From: Hymenobacter puniceus
GTDB taxonomy: Bacteria; Bacteroidota; Bacteroidia; Cytophagales; Hymenobacteraceae
Reading direction: 5' to 3'
Assembly: GCF_014333525.1 (NCBI RefSeq)
Contig: NZ_JACSCX010000007.1
Coordinates: 62,001-126,000 of the forward strand
DNA: 64,000 nucleotides
Within the stretch, counting starts at the first letter, position 1, and every line of letters begins with the position of its first letter. The notes under the pieces are model-generated. The model made no database searches and had not been told where the DNA came from. It saw only the letters and a program-made list of their open reading frames with translations. A program made the position numbers and the translations under genes. Shown here piece by piece: positions 48,309-57,044 of this stretch.

Positions 48309-49364
48309 TCAGAACGATGGCCAAGGAGGCGCCGGGGAATTTCGACGTTTGAGGCGACGCCAGGCGGCGTCCAGCGAATCAAACGCCCGTAGAGTCAAAG
48401 TTATTTCATGGGCGCCGCCCAAGTCGGCACTCAAGCTACTCAGGGCCACGTCGTAAGCATACCCAACCCGGAAGCTGCCCAAGCTGACGCCCGCAATGGC
48501 CGTCAGAATCTGCTGCGGGTGTGGCGCGCCAGGTAGCGGAACGCCGCGGTACATGGCTCCCAGCGTGAGCGGCGTCACGGTTGCGTACAATCCGGCTTCG
48601 GCCCGCTCGGAACCGCCCTGCCGCACATAATGTGCGGTGGGTGTGATACTTATTTCGCGGGTTTGCTGGCGCTCGGTGCGCTGCAGGAAGTAGTGCTTGT
48701 AACCGGTGCTGATGTCGTAGCGGATGGGCAGCGTGCCCTGAGTGCGAAACCCGAGGTCGGGCTGGTTGAGGTGATGCCCGGCCACCGACACCCAGAAATT
48801 CTCGGAGTACAGCAGCAGGCCGGTGCCCACACTCAGGTAGCTGACCGGGTTGAAATCGAGCGGCTCGGCGGTGGTGGGCGTCGTGGTGCCATCTTCGGAA
48901 AGCTGGTCGCCGAACACGAGGTTGCCGTAGCTGATGCGTTGGTTGCCGTAGCTGGCCCGCAAACCGCCGCTGAATGACAGGGTCTTGTTGAGGCGGGTCT
49001 GGTAGGCATATAGGCCGCCTACTTCGAAGCGGGTGTAGCCCAAGCCGCCGGTGCGGTCGTGGTTGAGCAGAAGTCCGATGGAATTATGCTGATCCTTGAG
49101 GCGGTAGTCGGCGGCGAGCTGACTGGTAGTGAAGGTGCCGGCCAGCGTGGGAAACTGGTTGCGGTAGCTGAGCGTGACGCTGGCATCGTCGAGGAGGCCG
49201 GCGAAAGCGGGGTTCTGATGCAGGCGGTTGGCGTAGGGCTGGGCAAAGTACAGGTCCTGCGCAGTGGCAGGTAGCGCCCCTACGGCGCCCACTACTGCCA
49301 GCGCCAGCGGCCGGTGGAAGCGGCCGGGACGGCGGCGGATTATGCGTCGGAATAGCCCTGTCAT
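48309..49364 (-). CDS. Type IX secretion PorP/SprF-family membrane protein
   Basis: 351 residues from ATG at 49364. Signal peptide ends ATA/QDLYF. N-terminal mature part QDLYFAQPYANRLHQNPAFAGLLDDASVTLSYRNQFP is the PorP/SprF signature, followed by many beta strands ending in aromatic residues, e.g. GGLYAYQTRLNKTLSFSGGLRASYG. It is an outer-membrane barrel found with T9SS and gliding adhesins. It is 68 bp upstream of gldJ on the same strand, fitting a shared T9SS function. Confidence 0.92.
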   Translation of the reverse strand: MTGLFRRIIRRRPGRFHRPLALAVVGAVGALPATAQDLYFAQPYANRLHQNPAFAGLLDDASVTLSYRNQFPTLAGTFTTSQLAADYRLKDQHNSIGLLLNHDRTGGLGYTRFEVGGLYAYQTRLNKTLSFSGGLRASYGNQRISYGNLVFGDQLSEDGTTTPTTAEPLDFNPVSYLSVGTGLLLYSENFWVSVAGHHLNQPDLGFRTQGTLPIRYDISTGYKHYFLQRTERQQTREISITPTAHYVRQGGSERAEAGLYATVTPLTLGAMYRGVPLPGAPHPQQILTAIAGVSLGSFRVGYAYDVALSSLSADLGGAHEITLTLRAFDSLDAAWRRLKRRNSPAPPWPSF

Positions 49365-49541
49365 CAAGAGGTTAAACGCCGGCCTGGCGTGGTATCGTAC
49401 ACAACAATGTGGCTTTGCGGAAACTAAATTGCCACTTTCCTGCCTCATTAGCAGTATCCGGCGGGTATTAATCGACCAACCCGAGCATTTTGGCGACCAG
49501 CCCGCGGCCGTTGCCGGGCCAAGGCTGCTACTTTTGCTACG

Positions 49542-49629
49542 CTTTAGGGATTAGGGCATAGAAATTGGGAAATAGACCGTTGCTACTTCCCAAGCCCCAT
49601 GCTCTAAGCCCGGTTCCTTAAGCCCTAAC
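49542..49629. repeat. Repeat-arm hairpin vii (TTAGGG-like words)
   Basis: The forward arm at about 49542-49575 reads TTTAGGGATTAGGGCATAG then TTGGGAAATAG. The complement at about 49588-49629 holds CCCTAA, CCTTAAGCCC and GCTCTAAGCCC. It ends 12 bp before the asmA-like ATG. It is the only one of the seven not set between a stop codon and another gene end. Confidence 0.6.
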
Positions 49630-49641
49630 TCCTCTCTACTT

Positions 49642-52600
49642 ATGCGTAAATTCTGGATTGGCCTATTGATTTTCGTGGTGGTGCTGGTAGCTGGCGTGGC
49701 CCTGACGCCGCTGCTGTTCAAAGATAAAATCAAGCAGGCCCTCGACAAGCAGCTGGCTCAGCGCGTGGATGCCGAGGTGCAATATCAGCCCGAAAACGTC
49801 AGTCTGAGCTTGTTCAGCACCTTTCCGGATCTGGCGCTGGGCATTGATGAGCTGCGCGTGATTGGGCAGGACTCTTTTGCGCGCGACACGCTAGCCTACC
49901 TGCCCTCGTTGCGGGTGGGGTTGGATCTGATGAGCGTCATCCGCGGTGAGCAAATCAAAATCAAGAGTATCGTGCTCGACCGACCCAACATCAGCGTGAA
50001 AACCCTGAAAAGCGGCCGCGCCAACTGGGACGTGATGCTCTCTGACTCGGCTGCCGCGGCCAAGGGCCAGGACACGACGGCGCTCAGCTTAGCCATCAGC
50101 AAGTGGGAAGTAACCGACGGGCATTTGCGCTACGAGGACCGCACGATTCTCTTCAATATGGAGCTGCGCGGCCTTAACCACACCGGCTCCGGCGACTTCG
50201 AGCAGAACATCTTCGATTTGGTCAGCCAGACCGAAGCGCGGGAGTTTTCAATGACCCACGACGGCACCGAATACGTGACGCGCAAGAAGCTGACCGGCGA
50301 CGTGACCCTGGCCATGGACCTGGAAAAGATGCTGTTCACCTTTAAAGACAACAAAGTGCAGCTCAACGACTTCCCGGCGCAGTTTGCCGGCACCATCGGG
50401 CTGCCGAATGATACGGACATCACCTACGACCTGACCTTCAAAGCGTTGGAAACCGACTTCAAGAACATCTTGAGCTTGGTGCCGGGCGTGTACACGGCAC
50501 AGTTCAAGGATGTGGAAGCCAGCGGGCAGGTGGCGTTTGATGGCTATTTCAAGGGTGTGCAGAACGAGGTGCGCATGCCCGGCTACGGCGTGAACCTGCA
50601 GGTGAAAAACGGCATGTTCCACTACCCGCAGCTGCCCCAGGCGGCCAAGAACATCAACGTGGATATGGTGGTGGACAACCCGTCGGGCTTCACCAACAAC
50701 ATGAAAGTCAACGTGAAGCAATTCCACCTCGACCTGGGCCAGAACCCGATTGATGGTAATGTGGCCATCGACGGGCTGGAGCCGATGAAGGTGGACGGCC
50801 GCGTGAAAGCCAACGTAGACCTGGCCGAAATGATGAAGGTGTACCCGGTGCAGGATTTGCTGCTGCGCGGCAAGCTGTTCGTGGATGGCACCGCTAAGGG
50901 CACGTATTCCAAGACGCAGATGCCGGTGGTGCAGGCCAAGATGAACCTCACCAATGGCTACGTGAAGAGCAAGCAGTTTCCGGCCCCGATTGAGAATCTA
51001 GCCGTTACGGGTGTTGTCACGAACCCTACAGGCCAGCTCAACGATACGCGCGTGGACATCAGCAACTTCCGGATGCTGCTGGACGGCGAGCCGCTGGCCG
51101 GCCGCGTGAGCACCCAGGGCGTAGATAAGCTGCGCTTCGATGCAGACGTGAAAGGCACCGTGGACCTCACCAAAATCACGAAAATATTCCCGCTGGACGG
51201 CATGACCGTGACAGGCCGCCTCAACGGCAACGTGGCCGCCAAGGGCAATATGGCCGACATTGAGGCCGGACGCTACCAGTCGGTGGTGGCGTCGGGCACG
51301 GTGCAGGCGCAGAACATCACCTACAAGAGTGCCGACCTGCCGCAGGGCATGCGCGTGACCCGCGCCACGGCTACCTTCAACAACGACCAGATAGTTTTGC
51401 GCGACATGGCTGGCTTCGTGGGCTCGTCGGATGTGGCGGCCTCGGGCACCATCAGCAACTACATGGGTTACCTGTTTGTGCCCGGCCAGATGCTGCGCGG
51501 CAACCTGACGGTGAATTCCAGCCGCTTCAACGTGAACGAGTGGATGGTGGACGAGGTGACGGCAGCGCCGAGCAAGGGTGCCACGGCTGCCACGAAAGCC
51601 CCCACCACCGCTACCAAGGCCGACGGCGTGCTGCAGATTCCGAAGGAGTTTGATCTGACCTTGAACACCACCGTGGGCCAGGTGATTTACGACAACCTCA
51701 AGCTCGACAACGTGAAAGGCACCGTGGGCGTGCGCGACCAGACGGCCACGCTCAACGGCCTGACGTTTAACACGCTGGGTGGCGCATTTGCCACCACTGG
51801 CTCGTATAGTAGCAAGAACCTAGCACACCCCAAGTTCAACTTTGGGCTGAACATCAAGAACCTGAATTTCCAGAATGCCTTTTCGGCTTTCAACTCCATC
51901 AAAACGTTGGTGCCGCTGGCCAACAACCTGGAAGGCATCTTCTCCACCAACTTCAGCGTGAGCGGCGAAATGGGCCCCGACATGATGCCCAACTACAGCA
52001 CGCTCACCGGCAAAGGCCTGTTTGAGGTGGTGCGGGCCGCCGTGAGTGGCTCACCGGTGATGGAAAAAATCAGCAGCCTCACGCAGTTTCAGGAGCTGAA
52101 GAGCTTTGCGGTGAACAACAAGGATGTGGCCGCCGAAATCATCAACGGCAACTTCATTGTGAAGCCCTTCGACCTGACCGTGGGCCAGGTGAAGATGACG
52201 GTGGGCGGCTCCAACAACATCAGCAGCGGCGGCCTGGAATACGTGACGGCCCTGAATGTGCCCACCGGCAAGCTCGGCAGCCAGCTCAGCAGCCAACTCA
52301 CGCGTCTCACCGGCGTGTCGGACATCAAAGGCACGGAGCGCGTGACCTTGGGCCTTTCCATTGGGGGCACCACCAGCAACCCTATCGTGAAGCTGACCAC
52401 CGGCAGCGTGAAGGCGCAGGCCAAGGACCTGGTGACCAACATTGTGCAGGCCAAGGTGGATGACGCCAAGCTGCAGCTGCAGGCCAAAGCCAAAGTAGCG
52501 CAGGACAGCCTGCAGCGCGAACTGCAGCGCAAGCAGCTGGAACTCCAGAACAAGGCCCAGCTGGAAATTGAAAAGCGCCGCCTCGAAGCTCAGGCCAAGC

Positions 52601-52770
52601 TGAAAGAGCAAGCCACAAAAGGCCTTAACTCCTTGTTTGGCAAGCCAAAAGCTCAACCCACCAAGCCCGCCACCCCTACTCCTACTCCGGACCCTACGCC
52701 CGCTCCCGCTGACCCCAAACCCGCGGACCCGGAGCCAACCAAGCCGGACTCTGCGAAAGCCGGCAACTAA
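49642..52770 (+). CDS. asmA: Very large AsmA-family protein
   Basis: 1042 residues. One N-terminal membrane helix (about 4-22), then a long periplasmic chain of beta-rich AsmA repeats: PDLALGIDELRVIG, SIVLDRPNISVKTLKSGRANWD and near the C terminus NYSTLTGKGLFEVVRAAVSGSP. After about residue 930 comes an Ala/Gln/Glu coiled-coil part (KAQAKDLVTNIVQAK...KQLELQNKAQLEIEKRRLEAQ) and a Pro-rich tail. AsmA-like proteins are bridge-type lipid or glycerophospholipid carriers between inner and outer membrane; the role here is inferred. A bidirectional terminator follows. Confidence 0.9.
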   Translation: MRKFWIGLLIFVVVLVAGVALTPLLFKDKIKQALDKQLAQRVDAEVQYQPENVSLSLFSTFPDLALGIDELRVIGQDSFARDTLAYLPSLRVGLDLMSVIRGEQIKIKSIVLDRPNISVKTLKSGRANWDVMLSDSAAAAKGQDTTALSLAISKWEVTDGHLRYEDRTILFNMELRGLNHTGSGDFEQNIFDLVSQTEAREFSMTHDGTEYVTRKKLTGDVTLAMDLEKMLFTFKDNKVQLNDFPAQFAGTIGLPNDTDITYDLTFKALETDFKNILSLVPGVYTAQFKDVEASGQVAFDGYFKGVQNEVRMPGYGVNLQVKNGMFHYPQLPQAAKNINVDMVVDNPSGFTNNMKVNVKQFHLDLGQNPIDGNVAIDGLEPMKVDGRVKANVDLAEMMKVYPVQDLLLRGKLFVDGTAKGTYSKTQMPVVQAKMNLTNGYVKSKQFPAPIENLAVTGVVTNPTGQLNDTRVDISNFRMLLDGEPLAGRVSTQGVDKLRFDADVKGTVDLTKITKIFPLDGMTVTGRLNGNVAAKGNMADIEAGRYQSVVASGTVQAQNITYKSADLPQGMRVTRATATFNNDQIVLRDMAGFVGSSDVAASGTISNYMGYLFVPGQMLRGNLTVNSSRFNVNEWMVDEVTAAPSKGATAATKAPTTATKADGVLQIPKEFDLTLNTTVGQVIYDNLKLDNVKGTVGVRDQTATLNGLTFNTLGGAFATTGSYSSKNLAHPKFNFGLNIKNLNFQNAFSAFNSIKTLVPLANNLEGIFSTNFSVSGEMGPDMMPNYSTLTGKGLFEVVRAAVSGSPVMEKISSLTQFQELKSFAVNNKDVAAEIINGNFIVKPFDLTVGQVKMTVGGSNNISSGGLEYVTALNVPTGKLGSQLSSQLTRLTGVSDIKGTERVTLGLSIGGTTSNPIVKLTTGSVKAQAKDLVTNIVQAKVDDAKLQLQAKAKVAQDSLQRELQRKQLELQNKAQLEIEKRRLEAQAKLKEQATKGLNSLFGKPKAQPTKPATPTPTPDPTPAPADPKPADPEPTKPDSAKAGN

Positions 52771-52795
52771 CTTCTGCCTTTCCCTTTAAGACCCC

Positions 52796-52829
52796 AGCCG
52801 GCCATTTCTCCCAGGAGAAATGGCCGGCT
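52796..52829. terminator. Bidirectional terminator
   Basis: AGCCGGCCATTTCTCC (52796-52811) pairs with GGAGAAATGGCCGGCT (52814-52829), perfect over 16 bp with a two-base loop, between convergent genes ending at 52770 and 52856. Confidence 0.9.
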
Positions 52830-52855
52830 GCTTTTATGGCTTGGCACTTGCGAAG

Positions 52856-53551
52856 CTATGGCTGGCCAAACAGCACACCCAATGTAGCCGTGTAGCCGCT
52901 GTGGCGCAGGGTATAGGCCGTGCCCATAAATTCGCGCTGGAAAAAGTCATGGGTATCAGGAGAATAGCGGAAATTGAGAGAGTATGCGTGGCGCCCCTGC
53001 CGCCAGTCGAGGCCGCCGCCCACGGCTGGCGACAGAATGGCCCCGTTGTGAGTGTAGACGTTGGCCGGCGCATAATAGCGCTGGTTGATTTCCCGCTCGT
53101 TGAGAGCCAGATTCAGGGCCGCGCCGCCTTCCAGATGCACGCCTACCGGCCCGGCCACGGGTACAGCCAGCCGCAACAACACCGGCAGCTGCAGGTAGTT
53201 GATGACAATAGGATCCTGGTCGTAGAAGCCGGTATCCGTCATCTGGCCGCCTTTGCGCACGTAGTTCAGTTCGCCCTGCAGAAACAGGACCGAGTGCAGC
53301 TGGCGGCGCACCACGGCCCCCACCGTAAACCATTCCAGTGGATGGTTGGTGCCCTGTAGCGGGCCGTAGCCGGCATTGTAGATCCGCATTTTGAAATCCA
53401 CTTCCGAGCCGGAAAGCTCGTGGCGGCTGTAGCCAGCCTGTATCCCAACCCAAGTGCGGTACTCGGTGGGCGGTGTGGTAGTTGGAGTGGCCTGGGCGGT
53501 GGCTATGCCAGGAGCGGCAGCCAGCAGGAAAGGGAGTAACAATAGACGCAT
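52856..53551 (-). CDS. Outer-membrane beta-barrel protein (porin-like)
   Basis: 231 residues. Signal peptide 1-19 (ATA/Q). About eight amphipathic strands are visible, with alternation such as WVGIQAGYSRHELSG, FLQGELNYVRKGGQM, YLQLPVLLRLAVPV and HLEGGAALNLALN, ending in GYTATLGVLFGQP. This matches the Bacteroidota OmpW/PorT-like barrel proteins. No specific function. Confidence 0.85.
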   Translation of the reverse strand: MRLLLLPFLLAAAPGIATAQATPTTTPPTEYRTWVGIQAGYSRHELSGSEVDFKMRIYNAGYGPLQGTNHPLEWFTVGAVVRRQLHSVLFLQGELNYVRKGGQMTDTGFYDQDPIVINYLQLPVLLRLAVPVAGPVGVHLEGGAALNLALNEREINQRYYAPANVYTHNGAILSPAVGGGLDWRQGRHAYSLNFRYSPDTHDFFQREFMGTAYTLRHSGYTATLGVLFGQP

Positions 53552-53804
53552 AGCAAGCCTGTAAGAATTGGCCGCCCAGATACCGAGAGGTGTCGGGGGC
53601 GCACAAAACTATAGCACCGACACCCCAACCCGAAAGCTGACCATGAATTTCTTTTCGTAGGCTTAAGAAAAGAAGACAATATGATTTTACTTAGCAGCGT
53701 TGAAGCGCACCCTGGCCCGCTTGTTGCCAGGCAACACCACAGGACAACTGCCGTATAGTGCCGCACTCCCAGTTCACACCATCACCAACTCCACTTTTAT
53801 TGCC

Positions 53805-54647
53805 ATGAAAATCAACCGCTTGCTTCCTTTTGCCTTTTTAGGAGCCCTTACGCTGGGGGCCTGCAGCACCGACGATTCCTCGTCGGATGAAACCAAGCTG
53901 GAAGTTCGCCTCATGGATGCGCCCGGTGATTTTCAGCAGGTCGTTTTGGATGTAATAAAGATTGAAGTACACCTGAAAGAAGAAAATAACCCGGACGGCT
54001 GGCAGCTGCTACCTTTTCAGGCGCAGGCCATCAATGTGCTGGATTACGTGAATGGCCGCTCGGCTTTGCTGGTTAGCACAGACTTCCAGCCCGGCGACCT
54101 GAAGGAAATCCGGCTGATACTGGGCCCTAACTCTTACGTGGTGGGCCGCGACGGCCAGCGCTACGACCTCAAAACGCCCAGCGGCCAGACCTCGGGTGTA
54201 AAGCTTAAGCTGGACAAAGCCACGCTGCGCGAGCGGGAAACCTTCCAGCTGCTGCTTGACTTTGATGTGGCCCGCTCTATTGTGGAGCGCGGCAACTGGC
54301 GCCCCGGCAACGACAAGAAGGAGCGTTACCTGCTGAAGCCCGTGATTCGGGTGCTGGCCCAGGAGCTGCGCGCCAGCCTGCGCGGCACCGCTACGCCGGC
54401 CGCTGCCCGGCCGCAGGTGCTAGCCATCCGCCAGAGCATCACGCCCGCCGACACGTTCAGCACCGCTGCCGACGCTACGTCGGGCGCGTTCCAGTTTAGC
54501 GGCCTGCCTTCCGGTACCTACCGCGTTGAGTTGTTCCCGACCACGACTGCACCGACTAGCCAGGCCGCTTACCGCACTGTGACTGTGAACGGCATCACCA
54601 TTGTAAATGATCAGGTGAAAGAGCTGGGCTCGATTCCGCTGAACTAA
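53805..54647 (+). CDS. DUF4382 lipoprotein with C-terminal carboxypeptidase-regulatory-like domain
   Basis: 280 residues from ATG at 53805. Lipobox LGAC. The DUF4382 domain is clear: KLEVRLMDAPGDFQQVVLDVIKIEVHL (about residues 26-52, in two parts), then GDLKEIRLILGPNSYVV and LKTPSGQTSGVKLKLDK with LLLDFDVARSIVERGN. The last third has an LRGTATPAAARPQVLAIRQ...GAFQFSGLPSGTYRVELFP beta-sandwich as in regulatory domains. Likely surface lipoprotein. A terminator follows. Confidence 0.9.
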   Translation: MKINRLLPFAFLGALTLGACSTDDSSSDETKLEVRLMDAPGDFQQVVLDVIKIEVHLKEENNPDGWQLLPFQAQAINVLDYVNGRSALLVSTDFQPGDLKEIRLILGPNSYVVGRDGQRYDLKTPSGQTSGVKLKLDKATLRERETFQLLLDFDVARSIVERGNWRPGNDKKERYLLKPVIRVLAQELRASLRGTATPAAARPQVLAIRQSITPADTFSTAADATSGAFQFSGLPSGTYRVELFPTTTAPTSQAAYRTVTVNGITIVNDQVKELGSIPLN

Positions 54648-55000
54648 GCTGCTTATTTCTACTATGCAAAAGCCCCGTGTGCTACCTGTGGCGCGCGGGG
54701 CTTTTGCCGTTTAGCCGGTAGCTGGCAAGTATTATTTTAACGTGCTTGGACTCTTAATCTGCAGCGTTGTTCTTAGCGGCATAAATCAAGTAAATCTTAC
54801 TATTTCTCCAGCGCATACTTCTATTTCCCCAGTATAATTTTACCGCTTGGCCGCTCTATTGTCATTATAAGATACAAGATGCCAATGTTTTGCCAGGCAG
54901 GTCAACAAGCAGACAAATTTTTATCTATTTTGCCGGACGAATACATTCGTCAATAGCACTTTATGTATTCCAGCCTGCTCATCCTTCACTTCCTTTCCTT
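54648..55000. other. AT-rich intergenic region
   Basis: About 350 bp between two DUF4382 genes. The start holds the terminator at 54668-54705. The remainder (54730-54960) is clearly more AT-rich than the rest of the window. No gene is supported. A TATTTTG string at about 54928-54934 resembles a short-spaced -7 element. Confidence 0.5.
54668..54705 (+). terminator. Rho-independent terminator
   Basis: AAAAGCCCCG (54668-54677) pairs with CGGGGCTTTT (54696-54705), following the first DUF4382 gene. Confidence 0.85.
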
Positions 55001-55573
55001 ATGAACAAATTCTTCTCTGCCGTATGCAGCTATGCAGTTGTGCTAGCCGTTGGGCCACTTCTGGGCTGCCAGTCTCAGATGGAAGACCCACAACCTGCTT
55101 TAAGCGCGCAGGCAGCGCAAGTGGCAGCCAGGCAGCAGCCTCAGCTACTCATAACAGCTGTTTACATTGATCTGCAACAAGCAGTGGCCCTAACGGACAA
55201 TGGGCGTTCAGTGGCACTAACTGATGTGCCGGCCGGCCGTTATAATCTGTTGCAGGCCAACCCGGGTGCAGCGCTATTCCGGACCGCCCAACTGCCCGCC
55301 AGAGATATAAAAGGCCTACGGCTGATACTGGGGGCCAATAGCAGCATTCAGCTGTCGGATGGTTCTATCCACGCGCTGGATACGCCCAGCGGCACCACCT
55401 CCGGCCTGAAAGTTCAACTGGACCAGGCAGTTAATGTGGCTAACACCACTCATCAGGTTCGGGTACCGTTCTCTACTGACCGCGACATTGTGCGCCGTGG
55501 CAATGAAAGCTTTGGATTAAAACCCGTACTGAAAGGCATCCTCAACACCGTTTCTGTTTCCCCGGGCACGTAA
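55001..55573 (+). CDS. DUF4382-like lipoprotein, second copy
   Basis: 190 residues from ATG at 55001. Lipobox LLGC. The conserved part KGLRLILGANSSIQL, LDTPSGTTSGLKVQLDQAV and RVPFSTDRDIVRRGN matches the 53805 gene, but the N-terminal strand is diverged and the C-terminal regulatory domain is missing. It looks like a trimmed tandem relative. A hairpin follows at 55607-55670. Confidence 0.82.
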   Translation: MNKFFSAVCSYAVVLAVGPLLGCQSQMEDPQPALSAQAAQVAARQQPQLLITAVYIDLQQAVALTDNGRSVALTDVPAGRYNLLQANPGAALFRTAQLPARDIKGLRLILGANSSIQLSDGSIHALDTPSGTTSGLKVQLDQAVNVANTTHQVRVPFSTDRDIVRRGNESFGLKPVLKGILNTVSVSPGT

Positions 55574-55606
55574 CCTGTCGCGCTGCTGCTCTTCCCGGAG
55601 CACGCA

Positions 55607-55670
55607 AACGCCGCCTTACTACCTAATACTCTGGCTGTGCAGCTGAAGCATTGGATAGTAAGGCGGCGTT
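55607..55670. terminator. Long-loop terminator between convergent genes
   Basis: AACGCCGCCTTACTA (55607-55621) pairs with TAGTAAGGCGGCGTT (55656-55670). The genes on either side end at 55573 and 55686. Confidence 0.75.
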
Positions 55671-55685
55671 TTCCGGTTGGCACTC

Positions 55686-56309
55686 TTACGCCAAGCCTTT
55701 CACCAGCGCCAGCAACTCGTGCTGAATGCTTTGGGTTTTGTCTTTGGCGTACCAGCCGTGGATTTTCTCGGCGTACTCTTCGTGGGTGGCGCCTTGGGCT
55801 TTCAGGTCCAGTAGTAGCGTCTGGGCAGGTGCGGGGCGCGGGCCCCAGTGGGTAGCCTCAGTAAGGGTATCGGCGCGCAACACTACCAGTTGCGGGATAG
55901 AGCGGGCGCCATTCGTCAGGTAGCGGTCCATGAGGTCCGGATTTTCGTCGCGTAGCAGATAATGCGTGCGGATGTTGCCATTGGACGCCTGCGCTACTGC
56001 TTCCAGCACAGGCACAATCTGGGCCGCGTCGCCGCACCAGCCTTCCGTAATAATCAGCCACTCGTAGCGCTGCGGCAGCGCCTGCACGGCGGCCTGTAGC
56101 TCGGGCAGTACGTGCGTGGTTTTGTCGAGGCGCTGCATGCGCTGCACGTTGAGGCGCGTGTATTCGGTCAGCTCGGGGCTTTGCTCGGGGCCAGTGGTTT
56201 TGCCTTCGGCCTGCAGCGCATCGATAAGCTGGCGGTAGTGGGCGTAGGTGTGAGCCGTAGTAAGGCGCTCGGGCGAGAGAACAGGCTGGGTGGTGGGTTC
56301 AGTGGTCAT
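55686..56309 (-). CDS. Thioredoxin-like protein with altered active site
   Basis: 207 residues from ATG at 56309 (the frame extends further without a good start). The C-terminal two thirds have a thioredoxin fold: WLIITEGWCGDAAQIVPVLEAVAQ, then YLLRDENPDLMDRYLTNGARSIPQLVVL. The usual CxxC is replaced by CGDA, so only one Cys is left. This matches the Bacteroidota Thioredoxin_9-type group. Cytoplasmic by lack of a signal. A role as a single-Cys redox or thiol-binding protein is inferred. Confidence 0.88.
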   Translation of the reverse strand: MTTEPTTQPVLSPERLTTAHTYAHYRQLIDALQAEGKTTGPEQSPELTEYTRLNVQRMQRLDKTTHVLPELQAAVQALPQRYEWLIITEGWCGDAAQIVPVLEAVAQASNGNIRTHYLLRDENPDLMDRYLTNGARSIPQLVVLRADTLTEATHWGPRPAPAQTLLLDLKAQGATHEEYAEKIHGWYAKDKTQSIQHELLALVKGLA

Positions 56310-56382
56310 GCAGAAAGCAAATGGTAGCAGGTATGCGTACGCAGATAGCGCCGCGGTGGCGGCCGGTAGGCTTATAAAAGCA

Positions 56383-56414
56383 GAAGCCTTTCCAGAGAAT
56401 TCTGAAAAGGCTTC
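56383..56414 (-). terminator. Terminator of the DinB-family gene
   Basis: GAAGCCTT (56383-56390) pairs with AAGGCTTC (56407-56414), extended inward by TTCCAGA/TCTGAA. It follows the reverse-strand gene ending at 56443. Confidence 0.7.
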
Positions 56415-56442
56415 CATGATAACCGGCCAACAAGACTTTTGC

Positions 56443-56946
56443 TTATAGGCTCGGAACGTCGGCGGCCTGCGCCTGCGCCGACAGTTCGCGGCAGTAGGTG
56501 ATGTAGTCGGTGTTGATAGGCTCCAGGCCCTGCTCACGCATCTTGATGGCCACCTGGCCGCGGTGGTAGTTGCCGTGGATGGGCAGGTGCGTGAAGATGT
56601 CGGAAACCTGGCTGGTAAAACTCTCGCCGGCTGAGTTGGTGTAGCTGATGAGGCGGTGCAGCTCAGTTTCGTCGGCGGCCGTGGCCAAGCCATAGAAGCG
56701 GGCCGTGGATTGCTCGTGCCAGTGGTGCAAACCGGCCAGGTCGTGCTCCTGCCACACTTTTACGGGGCTAGGCGTGCCCGTGAGGCGCCCAATCCAGATT
56801 GACTGCGCGTTGAGCACGTGGCTGAACAACCGCAATACGTTGGCCGGAATGGTGGCGCCGTTGGCGACGAGGCCATCGAGGTGGCGGAGCAGGGTTTCGT
56901 TGGCCCACACGTTGTAGGCCCCCAGTTTGTCAATGGTATTAATCAT
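56443..56946 (-). CDS. DinB family metal-dependent hydrolase-like protein
   Basis: 167 residues. Four-helix DinB/YfiT-like fold. Helix one ends NVWANETLLRHLDGL, then the His-bearing LRLFSHVLNAQSIWIGRL, and the IHGNYHRGQVAIKMRE motif with the third metal His residues. Members include thiol transferases (bacillithiol S-transferases); which substrate is used here is unknown. Monocistronic. Confidence 0.92.
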   Translation of the reverse strand: MINTIDKLGAYNVWANETLLRHLDGLVANGATIPANVLRLFSHVLNAQSIWIGRLTGTPSPVKVWQEHDLAGLHHWHEQSTARFYGLATAADETELHRLISYTNSAGESFTSQVSDIFTHLPIHGNYHRGQVAIKMREQGLEPINTDYITYCRELSAQAQAADVPSL

Positions 56947-57044
56947 ACGGATGCGGTGCTGATGGAAGAAGCGCCAGGGCTGCCGGCAGCAGGATTGGGG
57001 ACCAAAACGGGCTCCTTTGCTTTGCTACCAACAACTACTAGCCC

